NCBI GenBank assembly: GCA_031761405.1
Contig: JASEVX010000013.1
Location: forward strand, 51,399,956-51,463,955
Direction of reading: 5' to 3'
Length of the DNA: 64,000 nucleotides
Source of the DNA: Serripes groenlandicus
Lineage: Eukaryota; Mollusca; Bivalvia; Cardiida; Cardiidae
The translations under genes and the position numbers were made by a program. The notes below the pieces were generated by a model. The model was not told where the DNA came from, ran no database searches, and saw nothing but the letters and a program-made list of their open reading frames with translations. Position 1 is the stretch's first letter; each line of letters starts with the position of its first letter. Below, one piece after another: positions 37,561 through 49,572 of this stretch.

Positions 37561-40500
37561 GTAAGCACCATTCGTCATGAACAATTGAAGTATTGTGGAA
37601 AGTAGATTAAAACACAGTTAGTCTTGAGCAAAAAATCAAACTGTTGAAGTAGAGTGAACACCATTCTGAGTGGTAATGTTTAAGGTAAAGTATAAACCTT
37701 TATAAGTGGTGTAAATAAAATAAACACTATTCTGAGTAATGTTACTATAATATTATTGAAAGTAGAACATACACCATTCTGAGTAATGTAACTATAAAAC
37801 TGTTGAAGGCAGAGTCAAAACCATTCTGAGTAGTGTAACTATAATACTGTTGAAGGCATAGTACACACCATTCTAAGTGGTGTAACCATAATACTGTTGA
37901 AGGCAGAGTAAACACCAGTTTGAGATATGTAAGTACATTACTGTTGAAGGCAGAGTAAACACAGTTCTAAATGATGTAAGTATATTACTGTTCAATGCAG
38001 AATTAACACAATTATGAGTGATGTAACTAAAATAATGTTGATAGCAGAGTATACACCATTCATCCTGAAATATAAGAGATATTGCTGAAATCAGATTAAA
38101 ACACATTTTGTATTGAGATAAATAAAACACTGTTGAAAGTAGAGTATACTTCATTCTTGGTTATATAATTATAATACTATTGAAAGTAGAATATACACCA
38201 TTCTGGGTTATATTACTATAATACTGTTGAAAGAAGAGTATACTTCATTCTGGGTTATATAACTACAACACTGTTATAAGTAGAGTAGACTTCATTCTGG
38301 GTTATATAACTATATTACTGTTGAAAGTAGAGTATACACCATTCTGGGTTATATAACTATATTACTGTTGAAAGTAAAGTATACACCATTCTCGGTTATA
38401 TAACTATAATACTGTTGAAAGTAGAGTATACACCCTTCTGTGTTATATAACTATAATACTGTTGAAAGTAGAGTATACACCATTCTGGGTTATATAACTA
38501 TAATACTGTTGAAAGTAGAGTATACACCCTTCTGTGTTATATAACTATAATACTGTTGAAAGTAAAGTATACACCATTCTGTGTTATATAACTATAATAC
38601 TGTTGAAAGTAGAATATACACCTTTTTGGGTTATATAACTATAATACTGTTGAAAGTAGAGTATACACCTTTTTGGTTTATATAACTATAATACTGTTGA
38701 AAGTAGAGTATACACCATTCTGTGTTATATAACTATAATACTATTGAAAGTAAAGTATACACCATTCTGTGTTATATAACTATAATACTGTTGAAAGTAG
38801 AATATACACCTTTTTGGGTTATATAACTATAATACTGTTGAAAGTAGAGAATACACCTTTTGGGGTTATATAACTATAATACTGTTGAAAGTAGAGTATA
38901 CACCATTCTGTGTTATATAACTATAATACTGTTAAAAGTAGAGTATACACCCTTCTGTGTTATATAACTATATTACTGTTGAAAGTAGAGTATACACCAT
39001 TCTGGGTTATATAACTATATTACTGTTGAAAGTAAAGTATACACCATTCTGTGTTATATAACTATATTACTGTTGAAAGTAGAGTATACACCATTCTGGG
39101 TTTATATAACTATAATACTGTTGAAAGTAGAGTATACACCCTTCTGTGTTATATAACTATAATACTGTTGAAAGTAAAGTATACACCATTCTGTGTTATA
39201 TAACTATAATACTGTTGAAAGTAGAATATACACCTTTTTGGGTTATATAACTATAATACTGTTGAAAGTAGAGTAAACACCATTCTGGGTTATATAACTA
39301 TAACACTGTTGAAAGTAGAGCATACACTGGGATATATAACTATAATACTATTGAAGATAGAGTATACACCATTCTGTGTTATAAAACTATAATACTGTTG
39401 AAAGTAAAGTATACACCATTCTAGATTATATAACTATAATACTGTTTAAAGAAGAGTATACACCATTCTGGGATATATAACTATAAAACTGTTGAAAGTA
39501 GAGTATACACCATTCTGTGTTATATAACTATAAAACTGTTGAAAGTAGAGTATACACTCTTCTGTGTTATATAACTATAATACTGTTGAAAGTAGAGTAT
39601 ACACCATTATGTGGTAGATAACTATAATACTGTTGAATTAAAGGGTACACTTTTCTGGGTTATATAACTATAATACTATTGAAAGAAGATTATACACCAT
39701 TCTGGGTTATATAACTATCATACTGTTGAAAATAGAGTATACACCATTCCGGTTTATATAACTATAGTACTATTGAAAGTAGAGTGTACACCATTCTGGG
39801 TTATATAACTATAACACTGTTGAGAGTAGAGTACACACCCTTCTGGGTTATATAACTATAATACTGTTGAGAGTAGAGTACACACCCTTCTGGGTTATAT
39901 AACTATACTATTGTTGAAAGTAGAGTATACACCCTTTTGTGTAATATAACTTGAATACTGTTAAAGTAGAGAGTACACTTCTGGGTTATATAACTATAAC
40001 ATTGTTTAAAGTAGAGTATACACCATTATGAGTGTTATAAGTATAATACTGTTGAAAGTAGAGTATATACCATTCTGGGTTATATAACTATACTACTAAT
40101 GAAAGTAGAGTATACACCATTCAGGGTTATATTTATAACTTTAATACTGTTGAAAGTTGAGTATAAACCATTCGGGTTATATAGCTATTATTTTTGAAAG
40201 TAGAGTATACACCATTCTGGTTTATATAACTATACTACTGTTGAAAGTAAAGTATACATCATTCTGGTTTATACAACTATAATACTGTTGAAAGTAGAGT
40301 AAACATTATTCTGTGTTATTTAACTTTAATACAGTTGAAGTAGATGGTACACTATTCTGTTGTATATAACTATAATACTGTTGAATACAGATTATACACC
40401 AGTCTTGGTTATATAACTATAATACTGTTGAAAGTAGAGTATACATAATTCTTGGTTATATAACTATAATACCATTGTAAGTAGAGTATACACCATTCTG

Positions 40501-43190
40501 GGTTATATAACTATAATACTGTTGAAAGTAGAGTATACACCATTATGGGTTATATAACTATAATACTGTTGAAAGTAGAGTATACACTATTCTGGGTTAC
40601 ATAACTATACTACTGTTGAAAGTAGAGTATACATCATTCTGTGTTATATAACTATAATACTGTTGAACGTAGAATATACACCATTCTGTGTTATATAACT
40701 ATGATACTGTTGAAAGTAGAATATACATCATTCTGGGTTATCTAACTATAATACTGTTGAAAGTAGAGTATACACCAGTCTGGGTTATATAGCTATAATA
40801 CTGTTGCACCATTTTGTATTATATAACTATAAAACTGTTGAAAGTAGAGTATACATCATTCTGGGTTTCACAACTATAATACTGTTGAAAATAGACTATA
40901 CACCATTTTGGGTTATATAACTATGATACTATTGAATGTAGCGTATATACCGTTCTGTGTTATATAACTATAATACTGTTGAAAGTAGAGTATACACCTT
41001 TCTGGGTTATATAACTATACTACTATTGAAAGTAGAGTATACACCATCCTAGGTTATATAACTATAATACTGTTGAAAGTAGAGTATACACCCTTCTGTG
41101 TTAAATAACTATAGTACGATTGAAAGTAAAGTATACACCCTTCTGGGTTATATTACTATACTACTGTTGAAAGTAGAGTATACATCATTCTGGTTTATAC
41201 AACTATAATACTACTTAAAGTAGAATATACACCTTTCTGGGTTATATAACTATAAAACTGTTGAAAGTAGAGTATTACACCATTCTGGGATATATAACTA
41301 TAAAACTGTTGAAAGTAGAGTATACACAATTCTGGGTTATATAACTATAAAACTGTTGAAAGTAGAGTATACACCCTTCTGTGTTATATAACTATAATAC
41401 TGTTGAAAGTAGAGTATACACCATTATGTGGTATAAAACTATAATACTGTTGAATTAAAGGGTACACTTTTCTGGGTTATATAACTATAATACTATTAAA
41501 AGAAGATTATACACCATTCTGGGTTATATAACTATACTACTGTTGAAAGTAGAGTATACACCAGTCTGGGTTATATAACTATAGTACTATTGAAAGTAGA
41601 GTATACACAATTATGGGTTATATAACTATAACACTGTTGAGAGTAGAGTATAAACCCTTCTGGGTTATATAACTATACTATTGTTGAAAGTAGAGTATAC
41701 ACCCTTTTGTGTTATATAACTATACTACTGTTGAAAGTAGAGTATACACCAGTCTGGGTTATATAACTATAGTACTATTGAAAATAGAGTATACACAATT
41801 ATGGGTTATATAACTATAACACTGTTGAGAGTAGAGTATACACCCTTCTGGGTTATATAACTATACTATTGTTGAAAGTAGAGTATACACCCTTTTGTGT
41901 TATATAACTATAATACTGTTGAATTAAAGGGTACTGTTAAAGTAGAGGTTTACTTTAACCTCTACTGTTAAAGTAGAGGTTACACTTCTGGGTTATATAA
42001 CTATAACATTGTTGAACGTAGAGTATACACCATTATGAGTGTTATAAGTATAATACTGTTGAAAGTAGAGTATACACCATTCATGGTTATCCTTATAACT
42101 ATAATACTGTTGAAAGTTGAGTTTAAACCATTCGGGTTATATAACTATGATATTGTTGAAAGTAAAGTATACACCATTCTGGTTTATATAACTATAATAC
42201 TGTTGAAAGTAGAGTATACATAATTCTTGGTTATATAACTATAATACTATTGTAAGTAGAGTATACACCATGCTGGGTTATATCTATAATACTGTTGAAA
42301 GTAGAGTATACACCATTATGAGTTATATAACTATAATACTGTTGAAAGTAGAGTATACACTATTCTGGGTTATATAACTATAATACTGTTGAAAGTAGAG
42401 TATACATCAGTCTGTGTTATATAATTTTGATATTGTTGAAAGTAGAGTATACACTATTCTTGGATTAATATAACTATAATACTGTTGAAAGTAGAATATA
42501 AACCTTTCTGTGTGATATAACTATGATACCATTGAAAGTAGAAAATACGCCCTTCTTGGTAATATAACTATAACACTGTTAATAGTAGAATATACACCAT
42601 TCTGGGTTATATAACTATAATTCTATTGAAAGTAGAGTATACACCGTTCTGGGTTATATAACTATAATACTGTTGAAAGTAGAAAATACACTATTGAAAG
42701 TAGAGTATATAACATTCTGGGTTATATAACTATAATACTGTTGAAGTAGAGGGTACACTATTTTGGGTAATATAACTAATACTGTTGAATGCAGAGTATA
42801 CACCATTCTGTGTTATATAACTATAATATTGTTGAATGTAGAGTATACACCATTCTGGGTTATATAACTATAATACTGTTGAATGCAGAGTATACACCAT
42901 TCTGGGTTATATAACTATAATACTGTTGAATGTAGAGTATACACCACTCTGGGTTATATAACTATAATACTGTTGAATACAGAGTATACACCCTTCTGTG
43001 TTATATAATTATAATACTGTTGACAGTAGAGTATACACCATTCTGTGTTATATAACTATAATACTATTGAAAGTAGAGTATACACCATTCTGTGTTATAT
43101 AACTATAATACTGTTCAAGTAGAGTATACACCATTCTGGGTTATATAACTATAATACTGTTGAATGTATAGTAAACACTATTCTGGGTTA
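37560..43190. repeat. 47-bp tandem array, over 100 units
   Basis: From about 38150 the units read GTTGAAAGTAGAGTATACAC, CATTCTGGGTTATATAACTA and TAATACT, 47 bp (38461 to 38508). The first 600 bp holds transitional units like those at 13755-14725. Higher-order copies exist: the variant with GAATTAAAGGGTACACTTTT occurs near 39630 and again near 41450, with neighbouring units conserved. No gene is seen. Confidence 0.95.
41941..41980. other. Triple-arm inverted repeat inside the 47-bp array
   Basis: AGTAGAGGTT (41941-41950), AACCTCTACT (41957-41966), then AGTAGAGGTT again. The central arm can pair with either neighbour. Confidence 0.8.
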
Positions 43191-43229
43191 TATAATAATT
43201 TCCCCTTTCGAAAAAGAGGGGTATATTGC

Positions 43230-43236
43230 TTTGCAC

Positions 43237-43311
<75 letters not shown>
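43230..43311. repeat. (AT)n microsatellite
   Basis: About 80 bp of uninterrupted AT dinucleotides. The ORFs with tyrosine-isoleucine runs here are artefacts. Confidence 0.98.
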
Positions 43312-43314
<3 letters not shown>

Positions 43315-43734
43315 TAGTCAGTATGTCGTTTGATCGGTCAGTCAGTCCGTCGGTAGACCAAATCTTGTCCGAGTGCTCAACAATGCATGGACCTATGGTC
43401 CTCAAACATGACTTGGATGTTGGGGATGACCAGTAGACGAACCGTATTGCTTTTGAGGTCATCCCGGTAAAGGTCAACGTCACAGTGACCTTGAACGCTA
43501 AAAGCTTGTCCGAGTGATAAATCAACATTGCCTGCACCCATGGTCCTCAAACTTGACATGAGGGCTGGGGTTGACCAGTAGATGATTTCGAGGTCATTGA
43601 GTCAAAGTTCAAGGTCACAGTGACTTTGAACCTAAAAAGCTTGTCCGAGTGATAAATCAACATTGGCTGCACCCATGGCCCTCAAACTTGACATGGAGGG
43701 TGGGCCTGACCAGTAGATTACCACTTTTTATTTT
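43312..43734. repeat. About 138-bp dispersed repeat, three partial units
   Basis: CTTGTCCGAGTG recurs at 43364, 43505 and 43640. Each unit includes CTCAAAC(A/T)TGAC, GACCAGTAGA and AAGGTCA(A/C)(G/C)GTCACAGTGAC. It resembles a common bivalve interspersed repeat. No gene is seen. Confidence 0.65.
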
Positions 43735-43767
43735 GTACTTGATGTTATATGCGCATCTGAGGTAAGC
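43735..43767 (+). pseudogene. 27-bp fragment of the receptor first coding exon with a splice-donor-like end
   Basis: Positions 43735-43761 match copy 3 at 44411-44437 (codons for VLDVIGASE) in 26 of 27 bases. They are followed at once by GTAAGC, a good 5' splice site, where the intact gene has TACATC. It lies about 0.6 kb upstream of the copy 3 ATG. It may be a relic of a broken or intron-bearing gene copy. Confidence 0.6.
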
Positions 43768-43814
43768 AGGGTCTCTTAATTAACTGATGGAATATAACTT
43801 TCTCTGTGAATACG

Positions 43815-43997
<183 letters not shown>

Positions 43998-44357
43998 ATA
44001 TGACATTTCGAACAGCCAAACACGATGTTAATCTCATGTAGAGAAATATATAGTATCAGATGTGCAAAAGTCATTATAAAATTATGTTTAGCACGTTATA
44101 ATGGCGAGTTGTGAGAAAATATTTATTTATGTAGAGAAATAAAAACAATTGTTCATTTTATGTAATACAGATAATTGTAAATGCTTATTACAAAAAGACT
44201 TGTATTGTTAGGCTCTGTAGGTTGTGGTGAAGATGGGTAAATACATCTGCACCTCTTTAATATAATATATAATTTGAATTTAAACTTAGTTTAAATTTCC
44301 AATATAGGTATATACAACACACAATGTTTCAATATATGATTTTGATATATATTACAG
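43998..44357 (+). promoter_or_regulatory. Upstream region and splice acceptor of receptor copy 3
   Basis: The first 270 bp align with 14726-15058; then, without the H3 element, the sequence continues as 16582 onward. It ends in TATTACAG at 44357, a 3' splice site 11 bases before the ATG. A 5' UTR exon is therefore expected farther upstream. I cannot place the promoter. Confidence 0.65.
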
Positions 44358-44368
44358 ATAGATGAGAC

Positions 44369-46528
44369 ATGGACGATGCCAATGAAGAATTGTCTAAACG
44401 TCTACATGAAGTACTTGATGTTATAGGCGCATCTGAGTACATCAGAGAAAAGTATTGGGAGTATGCTATGTTATTTGAAATAACATATACGTTTCACAAT
44501 GAAATAAACACGTTGGAAAGACTTCCTTATTCAAATTTTCCCAACAAAAGGTCATACTATGTGCTTGGGAGTAGAGCCGAAGGAACAACTACACCAGGTA
44601 TCCATTCCGATATCGATTTATTACATTGTCTCGATGAAACTCCTGTGGTAGATAATTTATTCGAATCTAAACAACAGGGATTATCTTATTTTATTTTAAC
44701 AGATGAAGACACTAAACCTGGATATGTTCGGCTTCAGATTGTTCAAGATAAATGTCCGTGTTTAGTTGGAATGTACAATATACCAGAAGATGAATGCTCG
44801 ATCGATAGGAAAGGTAGAGTATGCGCTACCCACATCCAATTGCATTATGGACAAAATACATCTCGTAACGGTCCAGCGAACACGTTTCCGGGTGATGACC
44901 GTCAGCATCAATTTGATGATGTATTTGCCTTAAGGTGTAGACAGATACCGAGTTCAGCAAACTCCTGGTTACAAAGGATACGGAAATACGACTGGCCGTC
45001 ACAGAAACAACTTAAGGCAATGGGTTCATACGGTTGTTTCTTTGTTGGTGTTGGACATCCTCATAGTAACAAAAAGTCTAGCGAATGGAGAATTTCCTTT
45101 TCACTTCAAGAACGTGATCTCATGTCAAGTCTGAACGAAACGCAACACAAGTGTTATATTCTCCTGAAGATGATAAAGAAGGATATCATAGAAAAAAAGG
45201 CCGGTGAATCTATATCATCATATCATTGTAAAACAAGTATTTTTTATACAATCGAAAATTCACATAAACATTTTTGGACTAATGATAAGCTTATACTGTG
45301 TGTACAGCAGTGTCTTAAGCGTCTATTTATTTGGGTGAAGGCAAAGAATTGTCCAAATTATTTCATTCCAGAAGAGAATATGTTCGATAAGATCAGCGTA
45401 ATGACTCTGAAAAAAATAGAGTATGTTTTGAACGACATAATAGAGAGTGATATCAAGTGTTTATATTCACTTATTTGTGATAATTTTGGAGAACTTCTGA
45501 AATCTAAATTGAGTGGTGATGAACTGTTGTATAGTCTGGCTAATACGGGTACCACGATTAACCCAAGATATGCAGTATGCCATTTTCATACAAAATGCAC
45601 CAATGAATTAAGGAATTCGTTCATAGGACGCTTGGCTAGGACTTTTTATACAAAAACAAATACAGGTTATATGAATAGGTTGATGCAACTTCTGCTATAT
45701 CTACAATATACGACCCATGTCACAGAACATACTACGAGAGACGTAAGCATGGCTCTTGACTCTATAATTCCACATATACAATTACAATATGAACAGTGTA
45801 TGTATGTTCAGTACTTGTCACAAGGAAATTTGTCCGACCTGCGGTCTATGACAAGTACAAATATAATCTCAGAAATAAGTGACTGTGACCTTATCTCGTC
45901 AAAGTTATCTTTAGCATCTTTATATATTCAATGTGAACAGTATCAAGAGGAGTGTAAGCGCATTTTAGTGTTATGTGAAAAAGAAATAGAACCATTTGTG
46001 ATATCTGCATGTGCCTGCACCACAAGGATATGTGCTACTAATAACGCTCTAGCTAAAAAACTCAGTTTTACTGACATGTCAATCAAAGAATTCAGACATT
46101 GCACCACAGGCTGTATGGTATTTCATCCATCTCAAGCTAGTCTTGTCCATGGAGCTCTTCAATACGAGATGTTTCGTAATGTGTTCACACAACCTGGAGC
46201 TGAATATGAAATGGTACGGGACGACTGGTTCAACTGGATTACGGTAGATACAATAATATATCTGTATTTTCTACAATATTTATTTTACTCTAATAAAAAA
46301 TCTCAGGCAGAAAAAGAAACAGCCGTGCAGAAACTACTGCACGTTATGGAAAAAGACCTCAATCTTGGACACATAGAGACAGCATTGACCCTGGTGGGCT
46401 GGATATTAGTACAGGAAAATGAATTACACGCCGCATGGAGATTCTTTTGTTATTCATGGCAAGAAAGGCCATTTAAAAATGCAGCTAAATGGCATATGTT
46501 AATTTTACTGAGTAAAATAATAAATTAA
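44369..46528 (+). CDS. Mab-21/cGAS-like receptor copy 3, intact
   Basis: A 719-residue protein from one exon. The ATG lies just behind a splice acceptor and is conserved in copy 2. Residues 1-190 form the nucleotidyltransferase core: GS at 67-68, D81 and D83 in HSDIDLL, and D183 in a D-x-V-x-A strand like the third metal-binding Asp of cGAS. Residues 195-360 hold Mab-21 helical-lobe motifs: WLQRIRKYDWPSQ, EWRISFSLQERDLMSSLNE, SSYHCKTSIFYTIENS and IPEENMFD. Residues 360-719 are an extension with TPR-like helices at 511-545 and 666-700. The vertebrate cGAS zinc-ribbon spacing is not seen, and there is no signal peptide or membrane segment, so a cytosolic cGLR is likely. Such enzymes sense foreign nucleic acid and signal through cyclic dinucleotides to STING; ligand and product here are unknown. 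AATAAA at 46519-46524 overlaps the end of the ORF. Confidence 0.9.
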   Translation: MDDANEELSKRLHEVLDVIGASEYIREKYWEYAMLFEITYTFHNEINTLERLPYSNFPNKRSYYVLGSRAEGTTTPGIHSDIDLLHCLDETPVVDNLFESKQQGLSYFILTDEDTKPGYVRLQIVQDKCPCLVGMYNIPEDECSIDRKGRVCATHIQLHYGQNTSRNGPANTFPGDDRQHQFDDVFALRCRQIPSSANSWLQRIRKYDWPSQKQLKAMGSYGCFFVGVGHPHSNKKSSEWRISFSLQERDLMSSLNETQHKCYILLKMIKKDIIEKKAGESISSYHCKTSIFYTIENSHKHFWTNDKLILCVQQCLKRLFIWVKAKNCPNYFIPEENMFDKISVMTLKKIEYVLNDIIESDIKCLYSLICDNFGELLKSKLSGDELLYSLANTGTTINPRYAVCHFHTKCTNELRNSFIGRLARTFYTKTNTGYMNRLMQLLLYLQYTTHVTEHTTRDVSMALDSIIPHIQLQYEQCMYVQYLSQGNLSDLRSMTSTNIISEISDCDLISSKLSLASLYIQCEQYQEECKRILVLCEKEIEPFVISACACTTRICATNNALAKKLSFTDMSIKEFRHCTTGCMVFHPSQASLVHGALQYEMFRNVFTQPGAEYEMVRDDWFNWITVDTIIYLYFLQYLFYSNKKSQAEKETAVQKLLHVMEKDLNLGHIETALTLVGWILVQENELHAAWRFFCYSWQERPFKNAAKWHMLILLSKIIN

Positions 46529-48900
46529 ACATAGGGTTAGCATGATGGAGACCAACGTGATAACATATTTTCTTTATCTATTGGTGTAAAACCTGATGAG
46601 CATTGAAGTTGATGGTTATCGTGATCAATATGACCTGCGTCCGGGGGTTTTAGATCTTAATGCATCTGTGTACAGTCAAGACGAGAGCGTGGAATCCACC
46701 TTGACAGAGGAGTTGTCGTCAGGTATTTAATTTCTGGACGTCTCTATGTTCAATCAAGACTATAGCGTGGAATCCACCATGGCAGAGGAGTTATCGTAGG
46801 GGATTTAATATCTTAACGTATCTGCGTACAGTCAGATCTTGGGCGAGGAATCACCGTGGCCGAATGGTAAGCATCGATATATTGGACCCGGCCGTCCAGA
46901 GTTCTAGCACATTTCCTAGCCTAGTACTGGTTTGTTTACCAGGAATCAGACATAAGTGAACTGTTGACGTAACTAAAATAATGTTGTAAAACGGCTGAAT
47001 AACCTAATACATCTAAAGTATCAGCAGCGTCTGGCGATTCGATGTCTTATTACATCTTTGTACAGTAAAGACTGTATACACGCACATTCTCACCAAAGTA
47101 TCTATTTTTCGATTATACATTACGTAGATTAAATGCATCATCTAAAAACAAACTAGAATTGTAGCCCCAATAATTGAACGTCAACTGTTACTGTACATGA
47201 TACCACACCGGAAAGGTAAAACGAGCCCAAATCACCAGACGCGGCTTGTTTGTTTTACTATGATCTTTACATTTGATAATTATTGAATAACTAACATTTA
47301 CTTAGCTAGGAAATGTTCAATGTTCACAATATATACTTCATGTCTACTGCGAGCAAAGGTCGAACCCGGGGCGTCCAGTTTTAGATACGGCATGGTAAAC
47401 ACTCCGTCACAGCTTTTTCAGAGTAAATTATTTTGGGTTTTATGCTGGACGTCCCGTTTTTCTGTGAAATGGATACCATTGAAAAGATATCAGATATAAT
47501 TCGGTATGTCTTTTTATTGTATAGTAAGTTAACTAATCGATTTTTGCTATTACTGTTTGATCAAATGCCATTTATGATTACTATTGCTGCGTATACTAAT
47601 GCATACATGAATAAACTCCACAGCTGATGTACCTTGTTATGGCAAATGTATATTGTTGTTATTGATGATTGAGTTATATCAGAGAAACCTCCTGTTTAGA
47701 GAAGAAACGGCTATTCATAGAAAAGAGAAGACATAATGTATGCATGCGTTCGAGTTGAATTAATACATGTTCGTATAGAATTGTACATCACGTTTATACA
47801 AAGAATATCCCTTGGAAATTAGGCCCATGCATATTGAATTGGTTTGCGATTGTAGGCATGGTATAACAAGCTACTTTCATCTATTATTTAGTTATATCAC
47901 GGCGTATCCTGGTTAAGTTGCCAGTTCCACTGATCCGTTTATCCGGACACCAACGATTTAGTTATATCACGGCGTATCCTGGTTAAGTTGCCAGTTCCAC
48001 TGATCCGTTTATCCGGACACCAACGATTTAGTTATATCACGGCGTATCCTGGGTAAGTTGCCAGTACCACTGATCCGTTTATCCGGACACCAACGATTTA
48101 GTTACATCACGGCGTATCCTGGGTAAGTTGCCAGTACCACTGATCCGTATATCCGTATATCCGAACACCAACGATTTAGTTATATCACGGCGTATCCTGG
48201 GTAAGTTGCCAGTACCACTGATCCGTATATCCGTATATCCTAACACCAACGATTTAGTTATATCACGGCGTATCCTGGGTAAGTTGCCAGTACCACTGAT
48301 CCGTATATCCGTATATCATAACACCAACGATTTAGTTATATCACGGCGTATCCTGTGTAAGTTACCAGTAGCACTGATCCGTATATCCTAACACAAACGA
48401 TTTAGTCTTGATGCAAGCGCAACCATCCTAAGCGCCAAGGAGAGAAAGCTACTTTTACAATGTTTAAAGTATTTTGTATGACTCGGCCGGGGATCGAACT
48501 CGCGTCCTCCAGTCGTTGAGGCGGACGCTCTATCAAAGCATCACTGATTCGATCGTGTGCATATTAGAAATGAGCATCGTCTATCAATTTGCAGTCTTAT
48601 TGACTGACCGTAACGGGATCATATAGAGGTAGATTGGTTTAATAGGGATACTCTTCTAGATTTTTGTCAAAATAAGTATATATAACTTAAGTACATTGTA
48701 CATGTAGAAGGAAAGTAAAGGATCTGGTTAGACGTTGCGAATACGCTGGATCGTCAGAGCCTTAACTGTACTCAAGATACATTATGACCCAAAAACGATA
48801 GACGCTACTCGTTTCTAAGCCGCGTCAGGTAAAACGGGTGACGTTGACGTCTCTACTGTAGACCACTTTTAAAACCGTGTTATTTTATCCACAATTCCCC
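46529..48900. repeat. 3' flank of copy 3
   Basis: Same order as after copies 1 and 2: about two 77-bp units (46650-46830), tRNA-like box B on the minus strand (47340-47415), 70-bp minisatellite (47885-48405), and second tRNA-like module (48478-48555). The ORF at 47433 is a shared non-coding stretch that is broken after copy 2. No gene is seen. Confidence 0.85.
47885..48405. repeat. 70-78-bp minisatellite, 7 units
   Basis: Units start at about 47887, 47957, 48027, 48097, 48176, 48253 and 48330. The later units are about 8 bp longer because CCGTATAT is duplicated within the unit. Consensus differs slightly from the copy 1 array (ATCACGGCG rather than ATCATGGCG). Confidence 0.9.
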
Positions 48901-49572
48901 TTTATTCCAGCCCTCCGTTTAAAGGAATTATAAGATAAATCGGCAGTCATTCCACCATTCATCGATTACATTTATTTTTAACCTTAAACATGTTTACAAA
49001 TGTGTGCATTATCGATTTTTAACACCCTTTTTTAATACAATAAATGTGCATCGGAAGAATTTAATTATCATCTTGGTAAAACTTTGGAAAATCAATGAAA
49101 ATGTAGTGTGAATTGCATTCAGTTAACAATTTCTGCGGCAAAATAAAGGAAATTGTTGAAAGGCGTCTGCATCAGATGCGTCAAAATACATGTGTCTGTG
49201 TGAAAGGTCTTAAAGAGTGTTTGTTTCCCGGATTAAATGTTCTCGATCAGTTGTTGACATAATTGGACTGATCATAAGCTTTGTACACTGATAATGTAAG
49301 AATCAGAGGACAATGTGTTGACGACAGACGATACACGACTTCACAAATGGTAGTAATGGTTGCCCTCCTTGGCGCTCAGAGTTGCTGTGTTAGCATTAAG
49401 ACTCGTTGGACTCAAAATAAATGTACCAGTAGCACTTTTAAGTTACCCAGGAAACGCCGTGATATAATTGCATTTATTTTGAAAGCGGCATAAAACACCA
49501 CCCAAACTATCAATCAAACGAACGAACGCCTTACATAGGGCGATAACAAAAACTCACTTTGAGCACTTTGTA
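48900..49572. repeat. Block shared with 20620-21320
   Basis: Contains the GTCTGCATCAGATGCG module near 49165, the same V-SINE-like 3' domain (about 49340-49500) and the H1 hairpin fragment. It ends where about 67 bp present at 21311 onward have been deleted. No gene is seen. Confidence 0.6.
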
